From: Bacteroidales bacterium UBA1208 | Lineage (GTDB): Bacteria; Bacteroidota; Bacteroidia; Bacteroidales; P3 | DNA: 7,477 bases | Reading direction: 5' to 3' | Assembly: GCA_002309955.1 (NCBI GenBank) | Contig: DBXQ01000088.1 | Coordinates: 1 to 7,477 of the forward strand | Part shown: positions 1 to 5,972 of the stretch, in pieces | How positions within the stretch are numbered: position 1 is the stretch's first letter | Layout of the letters: every line of letters begins with the position of its first letter | Notes under the pieces: model-generated | What the model was told of the DNA's origin: nothing | What the model saw: the letters and a program-made list of their open reading frames with translations, nothing else | Database searches by the model: none | Position numbers and translations under genes: made by a program

Positions 1-3000
1 CTCACCAAGGGACAGGTGGTCGTGAAGACGATGGAAGTATATGCTGGCGATGGCTACGACTTTGAGGATCTCGTGATTGAATTGGGGTCTACTTGCATTT
101 CGTCGGCGAAGGGGAAAGCCCAGTTCTCGGTGCATTTTGTGCCGGTGTCATGCAATGTGGACATTGTCTCGCCACACGATGGCTGGGTGATGAACACCTT
201 GTCTCCAAAGGATTCAGTGGGTTATTACCTACCCGTCACCATCAACGACTATGATGTAAACTACAGGGGGTTCGACCACATAGAGCTACAATACAAACTG
301 TCCACACAGAGTGACGATGGCTGGGTGAACCTTTGCTCCTACTATGCCGACAGCACCCTCTATCTCGCTGCCAGCGGCACCAAAGCCATGATACTGGGCG
401 GAAGCATTGAGAACATCCGCTTCTATGGCGAACGCGACCCCATAGAGCAACGCTACGACCTGCGCGCCGTCAGCTTCTGCCGTCATGGCAGCGGTTTCAT
501 CTCTCGGTCGTCGGAGGTGCTGAGCGGTATAAAGGACACCCGCTGCCCGCGCGTCTTCGGCGAACCTCTGCCGGCCAACAGCATCCTGGGCGTGGGCGAC
601 TACTGCCGCCTGCGCTTCAACGAACCCATTGCGGGCAACTATCTCGACGAGGACAACAACTTCCAGTTGCTGGGCGTCACCAACCAGTCGGGGATTGCTT
701 CCTCAACATCGGTATACTTCGACGGTACGCCCAACTGCGAGGCCACCAGTGCCGTCACCCGTGTGCTGTCGGCCAAATCATTCTCCATTGACATGATGGT
801 CAAGCCGGATGCACCCGTCTCGAACCGCCCGCAGGAACTCTTTGGACATACCACCAAGAATGGTGGCATCTCGTTCGGCCTAATGCCCGACGGCAACCGG
901 TATCGGTTGTATGGCACCATCGACGACTACACAGTCCAATCCCTCCCCCTCGAACCCATGACAGCCTTCACTCGCGTGGTGATGACCTATGACAATATTA
1001 CCAACGAGGTAGAATTCTATGCCGGCACTCAGAACGTGACCGACCCAAGCAGCAACATCCTGGAGGCTCCTTCCTACATAGGTTCCGCGCCCTTGACATT
1101 CGGCCATGGCTACAAGGGCAATATGTTGGAGGCTCGCTTGTGGCTCAAGGCCATATCGGCCGATGAAATTGTCGAGACTCACCAAAAACGCCTCACAGGC
1201 TATGAGCATAAACTGGCAGCATACTATCCCATGAACGAGGGACGCGGAGAAATCCTCCACGACATAGCCAACGGCTCGGCACTGACAATGCATGGTGCAA
1301 ACTGGACCACCCCATCGGGATTCTCTATCCACATGAACGGAACACAAACCGTCACCCTCGACCAAAACGTGCTCTCGCGCGCTGCCATTCAGGACTACAC
1401 GCTGATGTTCTGGTTCCGCACCACAGAATACAACGCCGCCCTTTTCTCCGCTGGTTGGACTGGACAGAAAGGCACCTTGGTGTCCCTTGAGAACGGACGG
1501 GTGGTGTTCCACAATAACGGGATGACGCAGCAAACCTCCGACAGGTATGCCGACGGCCTGTGGCACCATTATGTACTCACCGTGAACCGAACCTATAACA
1601 ATGCCTCCATCTATATCGACGGTGATATGGTAAACACCTTTGCTACCGATACTCTGAGCGGCTTGAGCGGCGTCATGGTCTTAGGCGGCGATGCCTACGG
1701 CCTCACCCGCACCTTTGCCGGCAACATCGACGACTTGGCCATCTTCGAACAAGCGCTGCCAAGAAGCCTCATTGAGACCTTCGACAACATCTCACCTTTC
1801 GGTGATGAGATGGGTCTGGTGGGCATGATCTCCTTCTCCGAACAGAGGGAGAACACCAGCGGCATTATGGAGGAGATCTTCTCAGTCAATAACCGTCGCA
1901 TCTTCAAGACCACCGACGGTACCGTTGTTAACAAAATCCAGCCACTGGTCATTGCTCCCGATTCAGCCACCCTTGCTTCCATGGCCGACCGCAACATCCA
2001 TGCACCTGTACGCGAACGCGACCTGCTAACCAAAATCAACTTCGACTGGTCGTTCAACTACGACGAGCTCTTGATTAACATCAACATGCTCGACCGCGAA
2101 ATCAACAAGAACAACATCTACCTCACCGTCCGCAATGTCGAGGACATGAACGGCAACCGCACCGTCAGCCCCATCATGTGGCAGGTGTATGTCAACAAGA
2201 ATACCCTCATTTGGGACTCTGAAGGCATCAACGAAGTGTTCTACGACCGTGCTGCTACCGACTACATCATCCCAGTACAGATCAGAAACACCAGCGGCAG
2301 GCGCCACCAGTACTACATTGACGGCGAACCCGACTGGCTGAGCGTGAGCCAAGGATACGGCAGCATCGACCCGCAGGAGTCACTTACCCTTCAGCTCATA
2401 TTGGACAAAGACCTGCCCATCGGCACCTATGCCGAAATCATCTATCTGACGGATGAAAACGGACTGGCTGAGCCGTTGAAGATTTATATCCAAGTGAAAG
2501 CCAAATGTCCCTGGCCAACGCTGAACATTAAGGAATTCGACCACCAGATGTCCTTCAGGGGACAGGTGGTAGTGGATGGCGTCTACGACACCAATCCCGA
2601 GGATATTGTCGCGGCAATCATCGACGACCAGATTGTGGGACAAAGCCACATCTCCTTCGACGAAGAAACCAATGCCAGCTACGTCTATATGACTATCTAC
2701 GGCTACGACGAATCGCAATCACAACCTGTCTCCTTCCGACTGTGGGAGTCCAGCACGGGCCGCATCTTCAGCCTCTCATCGTCGGAGCCTATCTCCTTCC
2801 AAAGCGACTCCATGGCGGGGTTGCCACCTTCCGCCCCAGTGATTCTCTCCACCACTGCCAACGAGGTGCAGAACCTCAACCTCTCATCTGGATGGAACTG
2901 GATTTCCTTCAACATCATCCCTGACCATGAGGGAGAATTGGACGACTTGTTCTTCACCAACGAACCCTTCTCCATCGGCGACCAGATTAAGTCAGCTTCT

Positions 3001-4011
3001 GCCATGCAGTTCTCCGAATACAACGGTGCCCATTGGGTAGGCTCGCTTTCCAACGTGAACTACAAACAGACGTACATGATCCAAACCGACAAAGACCACT
3101 ACAACACCCAAGTGGTAGGACAGCGCATCACAACCGATACCGAACGGACCATCCAGCTTTCGCATGGTTGGAACAGCATGCCCTATCTCCTCTCCTACGA
3201 AGACAACATCACCAACGCCTTGGCCGACTATGTAGACCACGCCTCCGTGGGCGACATCGTCAAGTCCCAGCACAGCTTCGCCGTCTACTCCGAAAACCAG
3301 CGATGGGAAGGCTCGCTGAATGCCCTGTATCCTGGCGAGGGTTACCTCCTCAAACGCGTCGGCAACGACCCCGTATCGTTCACCTACCACCACAACAACT
3401 ATAACTATAGAGGCGGTTCAAAGAGTGGCAACAAAGGTGCATCTACGTCGGGCTTTACCAGTCCCCATTCCACCAACATGACCATGATTGCCACCGTCGA
3501 GCATCCCGCTCAGTGTGCGCAAGTGCTGACTTACGTAGGCTCTTCGCTCTCGGCGGTAACCCTGCCTCAAGTGGTGGATGGCGACACCCTCTTCTTCATC
3601 ACCATCGGCTCCGACCAAAGCGGACAGGTGTCCTTCATGCTTGAGCAGAAGGACGGCCTCACTGGCATTGCATCCACTCGGATTTCCTACCAGCCCAATG
3701 CACACTTCGGCTCGCTCCGCGAACCTGTGATGCTTGCCCTTGAGTCCTCGAGCGAAAGCAACCCCGCTGTGATGGCACTGCCTTCCATCTTCACCGACCG
3801 TGTCACCTTCACCGTCTCCGACACACATGCTCCGCTCGACGCACAGATGAGCATCCGCATCTACTCCGTGCAGGGCGTGCAGGTGGCCTCCCTCGAAGGC
3901 TCAGCTCCGCAACTGCTGTGGACCAATTGCACCGCACTCCCCGATGGCGTATACTTCGCATCAATCAATTACAACGGTACTGTTACAACCCTTAAACTGA
4001 TAAAGAAATGA
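1..4011 (+). CDS. Giant LamG-domain surface/secreted protein with T9SS C-terminal sorting domain (5' truncated)
   Basis: The frame is open to the left edge, so the start lies outside; the GTG at 16 and ATG at 31 are internal. Numbering residues from codon 16, I see: a beta-rich segment (1-176); an Ig-like piece with LRFNEPIAGNYLDEDNNF (about 177-223); a first LamG/concanavalin A-like domain (about 226-395); a second one (about 434-590) with the typical DGLWHHYVLTV and GNIDDLAIFEQAL; another Ig-like segment (about 640-728); a BACON-like domain with PDWLSVSQGYGSIDPQESLT (about 730-829); a beta module with EDIVAAIIDDQIVG (845-948); two GWN repeats (953-1118); a Gly/Ser-rich linker (about 1130-1149); and a final T9SS type A sorting domain (about 1245-1331) with FTDRVTF, IYSVQGVQVASL, LPDGVYFA and the basic end LKLIKK. 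Family knowledge says such proteins cross the outer membrane by T9SS and are anchored or released there. LamG and BACON suggest glycan or protein binding; no catalytic motif was recognised. The stop TGA overlaps the next gene. Confidence 0.9.
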   Translation, partial: LTKGQVVVKTMEVYAGDGYDFEDLVIELGSTCISSAKGKAQFSVHFVPVSCNVDIVSPHDGWVMNTLSPKDSVGYYLPVTINDYDVNYRGFDHIELQYKLSTQSDDGWVNLCSYYADSTLYLAASGTKAMILGGSIENIRFYGERDPIEQRYDLRAVSFCRHGSGFISRSSEVLSGIKDTRCPRVFGEPLPANSILGVGDYCRLRFNEPIAGNYLDEDNNFQLLGVTNQSGIASSTSVYFDGTPNCEATSAVTRVLSAKSFSIDMMVKPDAPVSNRPQELFGHTTKNGGISFGLMPDGNRYRLYGTIDDYTVQSLPLEPMTAFTRVVMTYDNITNEVEFYAGTQNVTDPSSNILEAPSYIGSAPLTFGHGYKGNMLEARLWLKAISADEIVETHQKRLTGYEHKLAAYYPMNEGRGEILHDIANGSALTMHGANWTTPSGFSIHMNGTQTVTLDQNVLSRAAIQDYTLMFWFRTTEYNAALFSAGWTGQKGTLVSLENGRVVFHNNGMTQQTSDRYADGLWHHYVLTVNRTYNNASIYIDGDMVNTFATDTLSGLSGVMVLGGDAYGLTRTFAGNIDDLAIFEQALPRSLIETFDNISPFGDEMGLVGMISFSEQRENTSGIMEEIFSVNNRRIFKTTDGTVVNKIQPLVIAPDSATLASMADRNIHAPVRERDLLTKINFDWSFNYDELLININMLDREINKNNIYLTVRNVEDMNGNRTVSPIMWQVYVNKNTLIWDSEGINEVFYDRAATDYIIPVQIRNTSGRRHQYYIDGEPDWLSVSQGYGSIDPQESLTLQLILDKDLPIGTYAEIIYLTDENGLAEPLKIYIQVKAKCPWPTLNIKEFDHQMSFRGQVVVDGVYDTNPEDIVAAIIDDQIVGQSHISFDEETNASYVYMTIYGYDESQSQPVSFRLWESSTGRIFSLSSSEPISFQSDSMAGLPPSAPVILSTTANEVQNLNLSSGWNWISFNIIPDHEGELDDLFFTNEPFSIGDQIKSASAMQFSEYNGAHWVGSLSNVNYKQTYMIQTDKDHYNTQVVGQRITTDTERTIQLSHGWNSMPYLLSYEDNITNALADYVDHASVGDIVKSQHSFAVYSENQRWEGSLNALYPGEGYLLKRVGNDPVSFTYHHNNYNYRGGSKSGNKGASTSGFTSPHSTNMTMIATVEHPAQCAQVLTYVGSSLSAVTLPQVVDGDTLFFITIGSDQSGQVSFMLEQKDGLTGIASTRISYQPNAHFGSLREPVMLALESSSESNPAVMALPSIFTDRVTFTVSDTHAPLDAQMSIRIYSVQGVQVASLEGSAPQLLWTNCTALPDGVYFASINYNGTVTTLKLIKK
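2872..3369 (+). repeat. Two diverged tandem 'GWN' protein repeats inside the giant gene
   Basis: The protein segment at 2872-3096 aligns with the one at 3151-3369. Shared landmarks in order are L-x-x-GWN (LNLSSGWNWIS versus IQLSHGWNSMP), GDQIKSAS versus GDIVKSQH, FSEYNGAHWVGSL versus YSENQRWEGSL, and a Tyr-rich end (YKQTYMIQ versus YPGEGYLLK). The period is roughly 92 residues. The DNA copies are too diverged to be a recent duplication. Function unknown; the modules sit just before the linker and sorting tail. Confidence 0.75.
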
Positions 4012-4490
4012 AAAAGAGCATAATCATCCTGATTGCCCTCATGGGGCTTATCATCACGGGCTGTCAAAAGGAGAACGTCACCGTTCCCATCACGCCCGAC
4101 AATCCCGGCACGCCTACCGGCAATTTCAGCGCACCCCATTGGGTGGTCGACACCAACTACGACTACAGCAGCAGCATGACCGCCGTCGTCGAGGTGGAAC
4201 TATCACTCACCTATCCCCAGATTGGCGACAACTGGCATATCGATTCCTCCGACATGGTCGGGGCTTTCTGTGGCGGCCAGTGTGTCGGTGTGGCCAATCC
4301 CTCCGGCACCCTCTTCTTTGTCTACATCACCTCCCCCATTCCCGGAAACAACGAGCCCATCACCCTGCGCTACTATTCCTCCGTACTGAATAACATCTTC
4401 TACGGCGATGCCGCTTTCCCCTTCTACAACGGAGGGCGGCAAGGGACAGTCAACAATCCCCTGCAGCCTCTGTTCCGCACCGGCGAATAA
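4008..4490 (+). CDS. Small outer-membrane/surface lipoprotein, paralogous to a module of the upstream giant protein
   Basis: The 160-residue protein begins MKKS, has a hydrophobic stretch (5-18) and a lipobox ending ITG-C19, so it is a lipoprotein cut by signal peptidase II. CQKEN after the cut resembles the C-x-K-(D/E) lipoprotein export signal reported in Bacteroidetes, suggesting a cell-surface position (inference). A Pro/Thr-rich linker (about 25-39) leads to one beta-rich domain (about 44-157) with SSDMVGAFCGGQCVGVA, FFVYITSPIPG and EPITLRYYSS. This follows the same order as the module at 2548-2859 of the upstream gene (EDIVAAIIDDQIVG, YVYMTIYG, QPVSFRLWESS). The unusual C88-GGQ-C92 pair could form a disulfide or bind metal. 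The ATG overlaps the upstream TGA in ATGA, fixing the start and suggesting translational coupling. No function is known; a surface partner or anchor for the giant protein is a guess. Confidence 0.88.
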   Translation: MKKSIIILIALMGLIITGCQKENVTVPITPDNPGTPTGNFSAPHWVVDTNYDYSSSMTAVVEVELSLTYPQIGDNWHIDSSDMVGAFCGGQCVGVANPSGTLFFVYITSPIPGNNEPITLRYYSSVLNNIFYGDAAFPFYNGGRQGTVNNPLQPLFRTGE

Positions 4491-4504
4491 CTTGCTGACA
4501 AACT

Positions 4505-4563
4505 GTGAATGTGTTATTACGCCCTTGTGTTATCCTTACGCAATAGCGTGATAACACATTCAC
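4505..4563 (+). terminator. Long stem-loop 14 bases after the lipoprotein stop, candidate 3' end structure
   Basis: GTGAATGTGTTATTACGC (4505-4522) pairs with GCGTGATAACACATTCAC (4546-4563): an 18-bp stem with a single U-G wobble and a 23-base loop. The loop contains another GTGTTAT...ACGC copy (4527-4541), so the left arm is also partly repeated directly. Only three T follow the stem, so a classic rho-independent terminator is not certain. It may be an mRNA-stabilising or RNase-processing hairpin for the two-gene plus-strand transcript. Confidence 0.5.
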
Positions 4564-4602
4564 GCTTTAACCCAAATCGGCCAATCGGGTTTATGGCATA
4601 AG

Positions 4603-4651
4603 CCGACTTAACACAATTATTAGCAAAAAGTAAGTTGTGGAAAATTGTTAT
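4603..4651 (-). repeat. Dispersed intergenic repeat, copy 1
   Basis: Read on the minus strand, this segment holds CAACTTACTTTTTGCTAATA and then TTGTGTTAAGTCGG, nearly the same as copy 2 at 5911-5963, with a few substitutions and a 2-base gap. It lies about 115 bases downstream of the minus-strand lipoprotein stop. The arms ACTTA/TAAGT can pair but the stem is weaker than in copy 2. Unlike copy 2 it is not followed by a TATATTTG box, so it does not look like a promoter. Confidence 0.65.
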
Positions 4652-4691
4652 TTCTCCACGTATCTCTCGTATCACAAGTACTATTAATAAG

Positions 4692-4754
4692 TTGAGAATT
4701 GAGAGTTTAGAATTGAGAATTATCGCCTGACAAGTCTCAACTCTCAATTCTCAA
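4692..4754. repeat. Inverted repeat built from GAGAATT heptamers between convergent genes
   Basis: TTGAGAATTGAGAGTT (4692-4707) is the exact reverse complement of AACTCTCAATTCTCAA (4739-4754): a 16-bp perfect stem with a 31-base loop. The loop carries a further GAATTGAGAATT (4710-4721) that could pair with 4746-4757 instead. The stem starts 13 bases beyond the minus-strand lipoprotein stop, so it could end that transcript, or both convergent ones. AATTGAG-type heptamers are, from memory, common in Bacteroidales spacers. Confidence 0.65.
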
Positions 4755-4767
4755 TTCAGATGAGTGT

Positions 4768-5652
4768 TCATCTTATATCCCGAACGGGACGTACAGACAA
4801 CCCGCTTTGGCGACTATATCTGCCCGCGGCGTTGAGCTCGTTGCTGTGGAAGTACATACTGTACGCGTCGCCCCCATTGTAAGGCGTGGATGCCCAATAG
4901 TACCCGTCGCTGCCCACATCATAGACAGTCGTGCCGTTGCGGCGGGCAGCGGCAGGCAGGAACACCGCACCGGCATCCTCCATCTGCGACCACTGGGCAG
5001 AAGTGTAGCTGTTGTGTGACCAGTCCCTATAACTCGATGCAAGGCCAGGATTGAACTGAGGACAGCCCGAAGGCAGCGTCCAACTGTCGGGCAGGATAAT
5101 CAGTCCGCCCACACCGTCAATATTGCCCGTGCCGCGTTTGGAAGCAGCGTCGGCGCGGGTGTTAAGCAGGTAACCCCATTCGTCATGGGTGAGTGTGCGC
5201 CACCAGTGGGCTGTGTTTCCGCCGTTTCTGATGGCATTGTACCATGCCCAGTCGGCCCCGGCGTAAGCTCCCGTCAGACCAATGGAGTTTGAGCCACCCG
5301 GATAATAGTCCATCCATGAAGTGCTGGTCGACCAAGGCTCGTAGCAACCTGCCCCGCTGTTCCATCCACTGGTCCCCCATCCGAAGAGGTCTATCCAATC
5401 ATTGTAGGTAGAACTGATTTTACTATTGGCATTGCCCACATAATCGTACTGGTGCTCTGCAAATCGCCAAGTATTGTTGCTGGCCTTGTACTGCAGGTTG
5501 CCCTGCGAGAAATGCACCTGCCGTGTGGCACTCACCGAGAATGAACCGGGCAGCACCCCGTCGCTATCACTGCCAAACTCTTTTTCACAACTTGCCAGCA
5601 TCATCAATCCAGCCATCAGGCCGACTATCGCCATTACATGTATTCTCTTCAT
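4768..5652 (-). CDS. FISUMP / C-type-lectin-like surface lipoprotein
   Basis: The 294-residue protein starts at 5652: MKRIHVMAIVGLMAG leads straight into the lipobox LAS-C22, followed by EKEFGSDSD. In-frame ATGs at 5697 and 5763 would push the signal peptide far inside, and 5763 lies upstream of the promoter. C22-E-K-E fits a C-x-K-E surface-export signal (inference). The mature part follows a common Bacteroidales family: FSVSATRQVHFSQGNLQYKA (38-57), WRFAEHQYDYVG (62-73), DWIDLFGWGTSGW (85-97), WWRTLTHDEWGYLLNTR (150-166), GLIILPDSWTLPSG (183-196), QWSQMEDAGAVFLPAAARR (220-238) and a C-terminal GYYWAST...YSMYF...SVRPVRD (250-292). This resembles the FGE-sulfatase/C-type-lectin fold, used for binding and here without evident enzyme residues. 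Its partner is unknown. It has its own promoter and faces the upstream lipoprotein operon tail to tail. Confidence 0.88.
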   Translation of the reverse strand: MKRIHVMAIVGLMAGLMMLASCEKEFGSDSDGVLPGSFSVSATRQVHFSQGNLQYKASNNTWRFAEHQYDYVGNANSKISSTYNDWIDLFGWGTSGWNSGAGCYEPWSTSTSWMDYYPGGSNSIGLTGAYAGADWAWYNAIRNGGNTAHWWRTLTHDEWGYLLNTRADAASKRGTGNIDGVGGLIILPDSWTLPSGCPQFNPGLASSYRDWSHNSYTSAQWSQMEDAGAVFLPAAARRNGTTVYDVGSDGYYWASTPYNGGDAYSMYFHSNELNAAGRYSRQSGLSVRPVRDIR

Positions 5653-5717
5653 AATAAATTGATTTATAACTATTGATTTTATACTTTTATTTACCATCGT
5701 TCTATCAATTACCGCTG

Positions 5718-5746
5718 CAAATATACAACTTTTTTTCAAACCACAA
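5718..5746 (-). promoter_or_regulatory. Bacteroidetes-type promoter of the FISUMP-like lipoprotein gene
   Basis: On the minus strand the -7 box TATATTTG (5725-5718) matches TAnnTTTG. A TTG (5746-5744) lies 18 bases upstream as a fair -33 element. Transcription would start near 5711, leaving an AT-rich leader of about 60 bases before ATG 5652. No Shine-Dalgarno is present, as usual in this phylum. The placement excludes the ATG at 5763 as the start. Confidence 0.72.
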
Positions 5747-5776
5747 CCCTTATGATAACGCATGCGGATAAGCTGC

Positions 5777-5880
5777 CTAATACACCTTCTCCAGCCACCG
5801 CATCAAGGACAGGTCGGCTACAGCGTAATAGTACCAGGATATCAGTTGAAAACAAAAGGGTTATCCATATTCATCTTCAT
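5777..5880 (-). other. Possible tiny gene, frameshifted small ORF or gene remnant in the 320-base intergenic gap
   Basis: The gap 5653-5972 holds, besides two promoters and a repeat, a short minus-strand reading frame starting ATG 5880 (MKMNMDNPFVFN, stop TGA 5844-5842), 13 bases downstream of a strong promoter box. The -1 frame is open from 5860 to a TAG at 5777-5779 and reads ...LISWYYYAVADLSLMRWLEKVY, a composition that looks coding. The two frames overlap at C-CCT-TTT (5860-5854), a heptamer of the X-XXY-YYZ slippery type. A slip there would give a 34-residue product. It may equally be a degraded gene, an RNA gene or chance. I do not recognise the peptide. Confidence 0.25.
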
Positions 5881-5892
5881 TATTTTCTACTG

Positions 5893-5923
5893 CAAATATA
5901 CAACAAAATCCCGACTTAACAAA
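5893..5923 (-). promoter_or_regulatory. Near-perfect orphan Bacteroidetes promoter
   Basis: On the minus strand TTTG (5923-5920) is followed by exactly 19 bases and then TATATTTG (5900-5893), the best match in the window to the -33/-7 consensus. The -33 box overlaps the right arm of the inverted repeat in copy 2 of the dispersed repeat, so a regulator or hairpin could affect it. Nothing of normal gene size follows before the next promoter at 5725-5718. It may serve the tiny ORF at 5880 or add a longer leader to the lipoprotein gene. Confidence 0.65.
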
Positions 5924-5963
5924 ATGTTATTAGCAAAATGTTAAGTTGCATATTGTTTGTTAT
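5911..5963 (-). repeat. Dispersed intergenic repeat, copy 2, with inverted arms
   Basis: The minus strand reads CAACTTAACATTTTGCTAAT followed by AACATTTTGTTAAGTCGG. ACTTAACA and TGTTAAGT form an 8-bp inverted repeat around a 17-base centre. It begins about 10 bases after the ATPase stop codon and is the counterpart of 4603-4651. It could act as a weak transcript end for the ATPase gene, or as an operator for the promoter it overlaps. Confidence 0.65.
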
Positions 5964-5972
5964 TCTATAGAG

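Noticed and set aside
16..33. GTG (16) or ATG (31) as the start of the giant protein
   Set aside because: The frame is open through base 1 (LTKGQ precedes), there is no signal peptide and no promoter; the gene is simply cut by the window edge.
880..1569. Long minus-strand open frame opposite the giant gene
   Set aside because: It lies wholly inside a coding region with clear LamG domains on the plus strand; its translation has no recognisable domain. Other antisense frames under 1-4011 are dismissed for the same reason.
3033..3404. Plus-strand open frame overlapping the GWN repeats in another frame
   Set aside because: Arg/His/Pro-rich translation typical of a shifted reading of the true frame; no start signals.
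4517..4747. Minus-strand 76-codon frame in the convergent spacer
   Set aside because: Its N-terminal part is just translated GAGAATT heptamers and the rest overlaps a hairpin and a dispersed repeat; no promoter of its own.
5653..5763. N-terminal extension of the FISUMP-like lipoprotein to ATG 5697 or 5763
   Set aside because: It would bury the signal peptide, and 5763 lies upstream of the promoter's -7 box.
5762..5944. Plus-strand 60-codon frame in the intergenic gap
   Set aside because: No plus-strand promoter, and it runs across the minus-strand promoter and the dispersed repeat; probably chance.
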